Positions 29,016 through 36,318 of a DNA stretch of 38,739 nt are shown in pieces. Source of the DNA: an uncultured Chloroflexota bacterium (GTDB lineage Bacteria; Chloroflexota; Anaerolineae; Anaerolineales; UBA4823); the NCBI GenBank assembly GCA_903871905.1, contig CAIQIV010000005.1:1-38739 (forward strand), written 5' to 3'. Within the stretch, counting starts at the first letter, position 1; each line of letters starts with the position of its first letter. The notes under the pieces were generated by a model. That model ran no database searches and was not told the DNA's origin. It saw nothing but the letters and a program-made list of their open reading frames with translations. The translations under genes and the position numbers were made by a program.

Positions 29016-29559
29016 GATAACCGTTCCTGCGCATGCGCTCAATCATCAGGCGAGATTCTTCCGGCAGGTGTGAGATCACCGCATCGGTCAGGACCCCGGG
29101 GACAAAATCATAGGCGTAAGCATCAAAGACAGTGGCATTGACACAGTAATGGGTGTATGCGCCAGCCACCATCACCCGGGCCACATCCAGGCTGTGCAGA
29201 ATTTGGGCCAACCTGGTCTTGAAGAAGGCGCTGTAACGCGTCTTGATCAGCGTGTGGTGATGTGAGGCGATATGCACTGCGGACAGGAAGCGCGCCTCCG
29301 GGCTGCCCTGGATCAGCTCGGGTGCGCCGGCGGCCTTCATTTTCAAATCCCAATCCGATCCATCCGCCTGGAAGGCGCTGGCGACATGCACCACCGGCCA
29401 GTCCCGGGCGTCACAGAAATCAATGCAGCGATTGAGCTGCAGGACCATCTGGTCCAGCCTGAGGCGGCGCTCCGGCAGGCGAAAGAAGAACTCCTGCATA
29501 TCCACGATCACCAGGGCGGTGACGGCGCCGGGGAGCAAAGGCAGCCAGGGAGCGTTCAC
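28972..29559 (-). CDS. Isochorismatase-family cysteine hydrolase
   Basis: This 195-aa protein has the complete isochorismatase-like catalytic triad: Asp20 in VIVDMQEFF, Lys106 in LIKTRYSAF and Cys139 in AYTHYCVNAT. The Cys marks it as an amidohydrolase-type member (nicotinamidase, N-carbamoylsarcosine or ureidoacrylate hydrolase relatives) rather than a true isochorismatase. It starts with GTG 2 nt after the CofE stop, with no obvious Shine-Dalgarno box, so it depends on translational coupling. Its place between cofE and the fusion gene is unusual; a role in F420 metabolism or in breakdown of an N-carbamoyl product linked to the upstream Mo-hydroxylase is speculation. Confidence 0.87.
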   Translation of the reverse strand: MNAPWLPLLPGAVTALVIVDMQEFFFRLPERRLRLDQMVLQLNRCIDFCDARDWPVVHVASAFQADGSDWDLKMKAAGAPELIQGSPEARFLSAVHIASHHHTLIKTRYSAFFKTRLAQILHSLDVARVMVAGAYTHYCVNATVFDAYAYDFVPGVLTDAVISHLPEESRLMIERMRRNGYHVLSTAEFVCPQPA

Positions 29560-29561
29560 CG

Positions 29562-30341
29562 TCAGCGGAACAGGTCCTGCTCGCGCGGGCGCAGCAGCTC
29601 GGACAGCGCCGCCGGGCGCAGAGGATAGGGAAAACCGCGCACATGGACCACCGGGGTGCCCTCGGCTGCCTGGCCCATCAGCAGCGAGGCGGCGGCCGCC
29701 AGCTCATCTGCCACCCCCACCTGGGTGATGCGCAGCTGGTAGCCAAACAGATCCGGCTGGCCGCGCAGGTCTTCAAGCCCGGGGAGCCCCGCCAGCCCGA
29801 TAGCCACGCCTACCGTGCCCAGGCGCCAGGCGCGGCCGTGCGAGTCGATGATCAGCACCCCCAGCCAGGCCCCGCTTGCCGCCTCCAGGCGCAGGCGAAG
29901 GGCCTGCGCCGAGGCATCCGGGTCAGCCGGCAGCAGCAGCATCCAGTCATCGGGGCTGCCGGACTCACCGCCGCCCGGTCCCTGCACATTCGAGTGATCA
30001 ATACCCGCCGAAGCGCAGATAAAGCCCAGGCGGTGCTCAACAATGATGCTCCCCGGCCGGGCGCGCAGCACCTCCCGGCTCTCGCTCAGGATCAGCTCCA
30101 CCAGGCGCGGGTCCTTCTCCGCCAGCCCGGCCAGTTCCAACGCTCGCGGCGAGGGAGTGATTTCCGCCAGGTTGGCCAGCCGCCCCTCGGACTTGGAGAC
30201 GATCTTCTGTGCCAGGACCAGGATGTCGCCATCCTGGAGAGCAATCCCTGTTTGCTCCAAAGCAGCCAGGATCACCCCGGCCAGGTCGTCGCCAGGCTGG
30301 ATCAGCGGGATGCCCTGCAGGGCGGTCAGGGTCAAGGGCAT
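29562..30341 (-). CDS. cofE: Coenzyme F420-0:L-glutamate ligase CofE
   Basis: This 259-aa enzyme adds the first glutamates to F420-0 using GTP. It shows LAQKIVSKSEGRL, RPGSIIVEHRLGFICASAGIDHSNV and IIDSHGRAWRLGTVGVAIGLAG, all conserved in CofE. The length fits the free-standing archaeal-type enzyme (about 250 aa); in actinobacteria the same domain is fused to a nitroreductase as FbiB. It starts one nucleotide after the upstream npdG-like stop and is followed within 2 nt by the hydrolase gene. Confidence 0.95.
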   Translation of the reverse strand: MPLTLTALQGIPLIQPGDDLAGVILAALEQTGIALQDGDILVLAQKIVSKSEGRLANLAEITPSPRALELAGLAEKDPRLVELILSESREVLRARPGSIIVEHRLGFICASAGIDHSNVQGPGGGESGSPDDWMLLLPADPDASAQALRLRLEAASGAWLGVLIIDSHGRAWRLGTVGVAIGLAGLPGLEDLRGQPDLFGYQLRITQVGVADELAAAASLLMGQAAEGTPVVHVRGFPYPLRPAALSELLRPREQDLFR

Positions 30342-30342
30342 C

Positions 30343-31023
30343 CTACGCTGCGTCCTTTACCGGCAGCCCGGTGATGCCAATGCTGGCGGTCTTTACCCCG
30401 TAGTACTTGTTGATGCTGATCAACAGTGAGGTCAGGCCTTCAACCACCAGGGCGTTGTCCAGCCCACCGGCGAAATACGCCTGCATCCCCGCGCCTTCAG
30501 CCAGGCGCATCACCGCGGCGCCGGCCTCCTGGTCATCGGCGCACACCAGCACCGTAGATGCCAGCTTCTGGCCCAGGTTCTTCTTCAGGATGTGCGCCGG
30601 GACATTCTGAAATGCAGCCACCACTTTTACCCCTGGACCCAGGATATCCTGCGACCGGCGCGCTGCCGACGGCGGGTCCGGCGGGCGCGGGTCGCGAAAA
30701 TCCACCCGTGCGGTGGCGTCCACCAGGATCTTGCCCTGCAGATCATCCTTCAAGCTCTCCAGCGCCGCCTGGTGGGCAGCCTGGACTACGGTCAGCACGC
30801 AGATATCCGCCCGCCGGGCGGCCTCGCCGTTTTCCAGCCCGCTCACCCGCTCGTCCCCCAGGGCCTGGTTGATCTCCGCCGCAGCAGCCTGGGCTCTCTC
30901 AAGCTGGCGCGAGCCAATAATCACCGGGTAGCCAGCATAAGCCCAGCGCAACGCCAGGCCCGGGCCTTCCTTTCCAGTCCCACCCAAAACGGCCAGGGTG
31001 GGCAAATTCTTCTCCTCGCTCAT
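30343..31023 (-). CDS. npdG: NADPH-dependent F420 reductase (NpdG/Fno-like)
   Basis: This 226-aa Rossmann-fold protein begins with LAVLGGTGKEGPGLALRWAYAGYPVIIGSR, the NADP-binding motif of F420:NADP oxidoreductase, and contains GPGVKVVAAFQNVPAHIL and ITGLPVK near the end. The enzyme shuttles hydride between NADPH and F420. An AGGAG box lies 5 nt before the ATG. Being in the F420 operon, it probably links F420H2 supply to the LLM oxidoreductase encoded at the operon end. Confidence 0.93.
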   Translation of the reverse strand: MSEEKNLPTLAVLGGTGKEGPGLALRWAYAGYPVIIGSRQLERAQAAAAEINQALGDERVSGLENGEAARRADICVLTVVQAAHQAALESLKDDLQGKILVDATARVDFRDPRPPDPPSAARRSQDILGPGVKVVAAFQNVPAHILKKNLGQKLASTVLVCADDQEAGAAVMRLAEGAGMQAYFAGGLDNALVVEGLTSLLISINKYYGVKTASIGITGLPVKDAA

Positions 31024-31049
31024 ATATTCTCCTTGGCTATACCAACTAC

Positions 31050-31595
31050 TCAGAAAACCTGTGCTGCCTGTCCCCTACGACTGCCCAGGTAAGCCCGGTA
31101 TTCGCTGACCACCCGGAGCTGGTGCGGGGTTTCGATCGCTCCTGGCACCCGCTCCCGCACCCAGCGCACCGCCGCCTCAGCGTCCAGCCCCAGGGCGCGC
31201 TGCGCCAGGCAGGCGCTGAACATGCCGGTGCGGCCCAGTCCGGCGTAGCAGTGCACCGCCAGGTTCTTTCCCTCCCGCAGGCGCTGCAGGGCGGTCAGCA
31301 CCGCTGCGTCCAGTTGTTCCAGCGAAACAACACCAAAGTCTGGAATGGGCAGGTGGATCACCTCCAGTCCCTGGGTGCGGTAGAAGGCCAGCAGGTCACG
31401 CCCGGTCCTCTCCAGGCATTCCAGGTACTCAGCCAGCACCACCACCACCTGCACCTGCCGGCGCTGGTAATCACGGAAAAGCTGCCCCCCCAGGTCCGCC
31501 CCCCGGAAGGGCATGGGACTGCGAAAAGCCCGCCCGGCCAGGCCAAGCGGCAGTTCAACCAACCCGGTGTCAAAGACCGCTTCACCCGGGATCAA
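31050..31595 (-). CDS. Tyrosine/dual-specificity phosphatase family protein
   Basis: This 181-aa protein carries the CX5R phosphatase loop in VHCYAGLGRTGMF (Cys near residue 117) and a likely general-acid Asp in LPIPDFGVV about 35 residues earlier. This fits small dual-specificity or atypical tyrosine phosphatases acting on phosphoprotein, phosphoinositide or nucleotide substrates; the substrate is unknown. The only reasonable start is TTG, overlapping the upstream Nudix stop as TTGA, so translation is coupled. It lies between the Nudix gene and npdG. Confidence 0.85.
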   Translation of the reverse strand: MIPGEAVFDTGLVELPLGLAGRAFRSPMPFRGADLGGQLFRDYQRRQVQVVVVLAEYLECLERTGRDLLAFYRTQGLEVIHLPIPDFGVVSLEQLDAAVLTALQRLREGKNLAVHCYAGLGRTGMFSACLAQRALGLDAEAAVRWVRERVPGAIETPHQLRVVSEYRAYLGSRRGQAAQVF

Positions 31596-32221
31596 TCATA
31601 CACCGCCGTGAAAGCCGGGTCGCGCAGTGCAGCAAAGGCATCCTGGATCACCCGGGGCGGAGTGCGCGCCGGTGACAGGTCCTTGGGCGCCTCCTCCTGG
31701 GCAAAGAAGGCCACCTCAGACGTCTCACTGCTGGGGCGCGCCTGCCCGCCAACCAGGTCGCACAGGAAGACCAGCTTGTAGGCATGGAAAACCTGCAGCG
31801 GCTCAATGCGGTTGGCGTCATATACGCCCACCAGGCGGCGGGCGCGCACCTGGAAGCCCGCCTCCTCCCACACCTCGCGCTCGGCAGCGACCGAGGGCAC
31901 ATCGCCCACGTCTGCCCAGCCGCCGGGCATGGTCCAGCCGTTGTCGGCGCGCTCGCGCACCAGCAGCAGCCGCCCATCCTGGAACACCGCCCCGCGCACA
32001 TCAATGCGCGGGGTGGCATACCCGATCTGCGCCTTGAAGACCTCAGCCAGCGGCGGGTATTCCAATCCACCGCACTCGCTGACCATCTCGGCAGCGATCT
32101 CACTCAGGCGCGTGTAGCGCTGGCGCTCGTAGTCATTGGCTGCATAATGCAGCCCGGTCTGGGAATGGGCCTGGATCTGGCGCGCCCACTCCAGCCAGCG
32201 CGGCGGGCCCAGGTCCGTCAT
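31592..32221 (-). CDS. Nudix hydrolase with N-terminal helical domain
   Basis: This 209-aa protein has an N-terminal helical region (about residues 1-65; [18 protein letters not shown]) of the type found in nucleotide-sugar-cleaving Nudix enzymes, then a Nudix box. The box reads GWADVGD, seven residues, REVWEEAGF: the first Glu of the consensus is Asp here, while REVWEE is intact. Relatives hydrolyse ADP-ribose or similar nucleoside diphosphates. Its ATG overlaps the stop of the Mo-hydroxylase gene (ATGA) and its own stop overlaps the phosphatase start, so the three are tightly coupled. Confidence 0.88.
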   Translation of the reverse strand: MTDLGPPRWLEWARQIQAHSQTGLHYAANDYERQRYTRLSEIAAEMVSECGGLEYPPLAEVFKAQIGYATPRIDVRGAVFQDGRLLLVRERADNGWTMPGGWADVGDVPSVAAEREVWEEAGFQVRARRLVGVYDANRIEPLQVFHAYKLVFLCDLVGGQARPSSETSEVAFFAQEEAPKDLSPARTPPRVIQDAFAALRDPAFTAVYD

Positions 32222-35058
32222 ACAACGACTTCCCGGTCCAGCGCCTGGTGTTGGATCACGTACTCCTGGTCCACCGGCAAGGCGTCGATGCGCACCCCGA
32301 CGGCGTTGTAGATGGCATTGGTGATAGCCGGGATGGTCGGGATGGTGACGATCTCGCCCACGCCCTTGGCGCCATGCGGGCCTTCGGCGGTGGGATGCTC
32401 AACGGTAAACGAGAAGATCTCAGGGGTGAGGGCGATCGACGGGATGCGGTAGCGCGCCAACCGGTCGGTGAACACCTTGCCTTCCTCGACGATGAAGTTC
32501 TCGGTCAGGGCATGACCGATGCCCATGATCAGCCCGCCCTCCACCTGGCCCTGCAGGCCCAGCGGGTTGAGGGCGCGCCCGACATCATTGGCGACGATCA
32601 CGCGCAGCACGCGCACCTCGCCGGTGCGGGTGTCCACTTCCACGTCGGCGGCCTGGGCTGCGAAGGAATAAGCAAAGTGCATGCGCCCACCTTCGCCCAG
32701 GGGCCGGGTTGCGGGAGCCCAATACTCGTACAGGGCACGCGGCTCACGGCCTTCGGCCTTAAACTCCCTGACCACGTCACCCAGGGGGATGGAATGCCCG
32801 TTGACCTGGGCCAGCCCCTCGATGAAGCGCACCTGGTCAGGCGGGATGTCATACTTCTCCCCCAGCGTGGCGGCGATGGCTTGGCGCAGGGTGCGGGCGG
32901 CATGCAAGGCGGCATTGCCGGTGACATAGGTCTGGCGCGAGGCGGTGGTCGGGCCGCCGTCCGGGGTCAGGTCGGTGTCCATCACCAGCACCTTCACCCG
33001 CGACGGGTGCATGCCGAACTCCTGGGCCACCAGCATCTGCATCACGGTGACCAGGCCCTGGCCCAACTCTGCGGACGATGAGCGCACCTCCAGCGTGCCG
33101 TCAGCATACAGCTCGACCTCGGCGCCGGATTTGTCGGGCGCCCCGCCGCCCAGCCCGGTGTTCTTATACGCCGCGGCAAAACCCCAGGCACGGCGCAGGT
33201 GCGGCTTGCCAGGAACCTGGCGCGGGGCAAACGGCGAGCCGGTCATGCCATCCACCCGGGCCAGCTCGTTCAGCTTGCCAGACACCTTCTGGATGCACTC
33301 CTGCAGGCCGACCGATTCATCCAGTTCCTGGCCGGTATTGGTCACGCTGCCCACGCGCAGGGCATTGAGCTGGCGCAGGGCCACGCGGTCCATGCCCAGC
33401 TCTTCGGCCAGCATATCCATCATGGTCTCAATGGCAAAGGCGGACTGCAGCACGCCAAAGCCGCGGAAGGCGCCGGCAGGCGGGTTGTTGGTGTACATGG
33501 CGTAGCAGTCGGCGCGCACATGGGGCGCCTCGTACGGCCCCGAGGAATGGGTGGTGGCGCGGGTGAGCACCTTCTCGCCCAGCGAGGCATACGCCCCGGT
33601 ATCGCCAAACAGCTCGGTCTGCACCGCCACCAGGTGACCGTCGCGCCTGGCGCCCATCTTGACCCGGATCTGGGTGGCATGGCGCTTGGGGTGCACCAGC
33701 AGGCTCTCGTGGCGGTCAAACAGCAGCTTGACCGGGTGCCCGGTGACCAGCGCCAGCATGGCTGCGTGGATCTGCCCGGTGATGTCTTCCTTTCCGCCAA
33801 AGCCGCCGCCCATCAACTGCCCGAGGATGCGCACGCGGTCCTCAGGCCAGCCCAGGCAGCGCGCCACCTGGCTGCGGTCGGCATAGGGGATCTGCGAGCC
33901 CACGTAGATCTCCATGCGCCCCTCTTCGTTCACGCGGGCCACGCTGCACTCTGGCTCAATAAAGGCGTGGTCGGTCGGCGGGGTGTGGAAGGTATGCTCC
34001 AGGATCACCTCAGACTGGGCAAAGCCCAGCTCGACATCCCCTTTACGCACCTTGATGTGCTTGAGCAGGTTGCCGTGCGGGTGCAGGACCGGGGCATCCG
34101 GCTCCTTGGAGCGCACCGGGTCGCTGATCACTTCCTGCAGTTCGTACTCAGCTTCGATCAGGTCCAGCGCCTGGGTAGCGAGGTCACGCGTCTCGGCGGC
34201 AACGATGGCCACCGCATCCCCCACGTAGCGCACGCGCTCCCCGATCCCGACCATCACCGGCCAGTCGTAGATCACCAGGCCGTGATAGTGCTCGGCGGGG
34301 ATGTCATCGGCAGTCAGCACGGCGGCCACACCCGGCAGCTGGCGCGCTTTTGCGACATCCAGCCGCTTGAGGATGGCGTGTGGCACGCCGGCGCGCAGCA
34401 CGCGGGCATGCAGCATACCCGGGAAGTGCAGGTCATCGGTGTAAAGCGCGGCGCCGGTCACCTTGGCGTCGGAATCCGGGCGGGGATTGAGGTAGCCGAT
34501 CACCTGCGGGCCTTCGCCGGCCAGCGGGTGCTCCCTGGTCAGCTGCGAGGGCAGCACATCCGGGGGCGCCACCGGCTCGCCGGAGCGCAGCGACCTGGCG
34601 GCCGCCTGGATGGCGTTGACGATGGTCGGGTAGCCAGCGCAGCGGCACAGGGTGTCCTTCAGCGCGCGGCGGATATCCGCCTCGCTGGGGTCCGGGTTCT
34701 TCTGCAGCAGGGCAAAAGAGGTCATCAGCTGCCCGGGGATGCAGAAACCGCACTGCACCGCCCCGTGCAGGATAAAGGCCTGCTGCAGCGGGTGGAGTGG
34801 GGCGGAATTGGAGCCGGCAGGCGCCAGCCCGGCCAGCCCTTCCACCGTGACCACGTGCTTGCCCTCAGCCTTGGCGGAGGGATAGGTGCAGGAGAGCACC
34901 GGCTCGCCATCCAGCAGCACCGTGCAGGCGCCGCATTCGGCTTCGTTGCACCCCACCTTGGTGCCGGTCAGCCCCAGGCGCTCGCGCAGCAGGTCAACCA
35001 GCATCTCGCCCGGCAGGGGCTCAATATTCACCAATTTTCCATTAACCGTAAGTTCCAT
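32218..35058 (-). CDS. Mo-hydroxylase, fused 2Fe-2S and molybdopterin-binding subunit
   Basis: This 946-aa protein has an N-terminal ferredoxin-type 2Fe-2S domain (Cys37, 42, 45, 57), a helical second cluster domain (Cys103, 106, 138, 140) and, from about residue 190, a complete Mo-cofactor domain. The latter shows GGGFGGKEDITGQI, AFRGFGVLQSAFA, SSAELGQGLVTVM and the catalytic-Glu segment GAKGVGEIVTIP. The fused layout and length are like aldehyde oxidoreductase (Mop) and E. coli XdhD/YgfN, rather than the three-chain xanthine dehydrogenase. With the FAD subunit encoded 12 nt upstream it should form an NAD- or other-linked hydroxylase of a purine, aldehyde or N-heterocycle. An AAAGG box lies close to the ATG. 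The substrate is not deducible. Confidence 0.94.
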   Translation of the reverse strand: MELTVNGKLVNIEPLPGEMLVDLLRERLGLTGTKVGCNEAECGACTVLLDGEPVLSCTYPSAKAEGKHVVTVEGLAGLAPAGSNSAPLHPLQQAFILHGAVQCGFCIPGQLMTSFALLQKNPDPSEADIRRALKDTLCRCAGYPTIVNAIQAAARSLRSGEPVAPPDVLPSQLTREHPLAGEGPQVIGYLNPRPDSDAKVTGAALYTDDLHFPGMLHARVLRAGVPHAILKRLDVAKARQLPGVAAVLTADDIPAEHYHGLVIYDWPVMVGIGERVRYVGDAVAIVAAETRDLATQALDLIEAEYELQEVISDPVRSKEPDAPVLHPHGNLLKHIKVRKGDVELGFAQSEVILEHTFHTPPTDHAFIEPECSVARVNEEGRMEIYVGSQIPYADRSQVARCLGWPEDRVRILGQLMGGGFGGKEDITGQIHAAMLALVTGHPVKLLFDRHESLLVHPKRHATQIRVKMGARRDGHLVAVQTELFGDTGAYASLGEKVLTRATTHSSGPYEAPHVRADCYAMYTNNPPAGAFRGFGVLQSAFAIETMMDMLAEELGMDRVALRQLNALRVGSVTNTGQELDESVGLQECIQKVSGKLNELARVDGMTGSPFAPRQVPGKPHLRRAWGFAAAYKNTGLGGGAPDKSGAEVELYADGTLEVRSSSAELGQGLVTVMQMLVAQEFGMHPSRVKVLVMDTDLTPDGGPTTASRQTYVTGNAALHAARTLRQAIAATLGEKYDIPPDQVRFIEGLAQVNGHSIPLGDVVREFKAEGREPRALYEYWAPATRPLGEGGRMHFAYSFAAQAADVEVDTRTGEVRVLRVIVANDVGRALNPLGLQGQVEGGLIMGIGHALTENFIVEEGKVFTDRLARYRIPSIALTPEIFSFTVEHPTAEGPHGAKGVGEIVTIPTIPAITNAIYNAVGVRIDALPVDQEYVIQHQALDREVVV

Positions 35059-35070
35059 ACCTTTAACCTT

Positions 35071-35976
35071 TCATGCCCCGGCCGGGACAGCAGTTGAGAC
35101 AGTGTTGGCGCGCTCCCAGGCCTTGGCCAGGGTATCGGCGAGCAGCACCCCTGCCACGCGGCGGCGGTATTCAGCCGTGGCGCGGTGCGGGCTGGTGCGG
35201 AAGCGCACCTCGGCGAGCAGGGCCTCCAACGCTTCCTGCTGCACTTCGGGCTGAAGCGGGTCCTGGCCGCGCAGCACAGCCTCCGCCTGGCGGGCGCGCT
35301 GCGGCACGGGGCCGGCCGGTCCCAGGGCGATGCGCGCCTCGGCCACCCGCCCATTTTCCTGGCGCAGCCAGGTGGACATGTTGAGAATGGCTATTGCTAC
35401 ACCCTGCGGGCGCATGATGCGCTGGAAGCCCGAGCCTTCTCCCGGACGCTTGAGCGGCAGATGGAAGCCCACCAGCACCTCTCCGCACGGGTCGAGGGTG
35501 GACTTACCGGGCCCGGCATACAGATCCAGCATGGGTACCTGGCGGCGCCCATAGGCGCCCGCCACCTCGGCCACGGCATCCATTGCAACCAACGAGATGG
35601 CTCCGTCGGCAGCCGGCAGGGCGTGCGAGACGTTGCCGCCCAGGGTGGCGGTATTGCGCACCTGCGGCCCGCCGATCAACCCCGTGGACTCGTGCAGCGC
35701 TTCAGCATGCTCGGCCACCTGCGGCGAGGCCACAATGCGGTACAGCGGGACGGCCGCGCCAATAAACAGGCGCCCGTCGCGCACCTCCAGAACGGTCATT
35801 TCAGGGATATGGGTGACGTCGACCAGGGTATGCAGGGCAGGATGGCGCCCCTGCTGCAGGTCCAGCAGCAGGTCGGTGCCGCCCCCAACCAACCGGGCAG
35901 GGCCCGGGGATGTGCGCAGCGCCTCCAAAGCATCAGGCACGCTGCGCGCCAGGTGATATACCTTCCAAGCAGGCAT
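35071..35976 (-). CDS. FAD-binding subunit of Mo-hydroxylase (CoxM/XdhB/YgfM-like)
   Basis: This 301-aa flavoprotein subunit has the FAD pyrophosphate loop ARLVGGGTDLLLDLQ (about residues 30-45) and the second signature IGGPQVRNTATLGGNVSHALPAAD (the T-x-GGN loop), followed by a CO-dehydrogenase-flavoprotein C-terminal domain. It would pass electrons from the 2Fe-2S centres of the next gene product to an acceptor. ATG at 35976 has AGGAGG 8 nt upstream; the longer frame to 36117 would start inside the structured leader. It is the first gene of the operon. Confidence 0.94.
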   Translation of the reverse strand: MPAWKVYHLARSVPDALEALRTSPGPARLVGGGTDLLLDLQQGRHPALHTLVDVTHIPEMTVLEVRDGRLFIGAAVPLYRIVASPQVAEHAEALHESTGLIGGPQVRNTATLGGNVSHALPAADGAISLVAMDAVAEVAGAYGRRQVPMLDLYAGPGKSTLDPCGEVLVGFHLPLKRPGEGSGFQRIMRPQGVAIAILNMSTWLRQENGRVAEARIALGPAGPVPQRARQAEAVLRGQDPLQPEVQQEALEALLAEVRFRTSPHRATAEYRRRVAGVLLADTLAKAWERANTVSTAVPAGA

Positions 35977-36131
35977 GGATCGGTCCTCCTCAAAAACCAA
36001 CAAGATACAGAACGGAGGCGCTTTTCGACGGGGCGTTTTCCCCGACGCCGGCGTAAGCTGACTGTTTTGTGCGGCAGGCCTGGCCTTCCGCCCGAGGCGG
36101 GCAGCTCCGACGACCACCGATCCTGGCCCCT

Positions 36132-36160
36132 ATTTTAACCAGGATTGGGCTTTTTTTCCA
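36132..36160 (-). promoter_or_regulatory. Possible promoter of the Mo-hydroxylase/F420 operon
   Basis: On the minus strand TGGAAA (36155-36160), 17-nt spacer, TAAAAT (36132-36137). Transcription would begin near 36124, giving a leader of about 148 nt whose 5' end is the GGATCGGT segment. Confidence 0.4.
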
Positions 36161-36211
36161 GCGATTGTGCCAATTGGATCAGAGAAATCATCCTGCCCGT
36201 TTTTTAGAAAA

Positions 36212-36220
36212 TGCTACAAT
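36212..36220 (+). promoter_or_regulatory. Possible extended -10 promoter of the dihydropyrimidine-dehydrogenase-like gene
   Basis: TGC followed by TACAAT on the plus strand, 98 nt upstream of the ATG; no -35 match. A second candidate -10, TATAAC, lies about 10 nt further down. Confidence 0.35.
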
Positions 36221-36318
36221 TATTAGAGTATAACGAAAGACCTTGGCATAACCCCATTTCTTTGAGAAAATACAGGCGTTTGAAGTTATCAGACATTTAA
36301 ATTAAAAAGAGGTGAACC

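Larger units (their letters stand above)
35977..36318. other. 342-nt intergenic region between divergent operons
   Basis: This region has no gene. Its left half would be a GC-rich, structured leader RNA for the minus-strand operon: a 5' segment GGATCGGT (36116-36123) perfectly complementary to ACCGATCC (35977-35984) next to the FAD-subunit start codon, and hairpins at 36026-36047 (CGACGGGG/CCCCGACG, one mismatch) and 36088-36100 (CCGCC/GGCGG). Its right half is AT-rich and carries the promoter of the plus-strand dihydropyrimidine-dehydrogenase-like gene. Confidence 0.6.

Noticed and set aside
33199-35097. A 632-codon plus-strand open frame opposite the Mo-hydroxylase gene
   Set aside because: It is a shadow of the well-supported 946-aa Mo-hydroxylase; the composition is His/Gln/Gly-rich and there is no ribosome binding site or motif.
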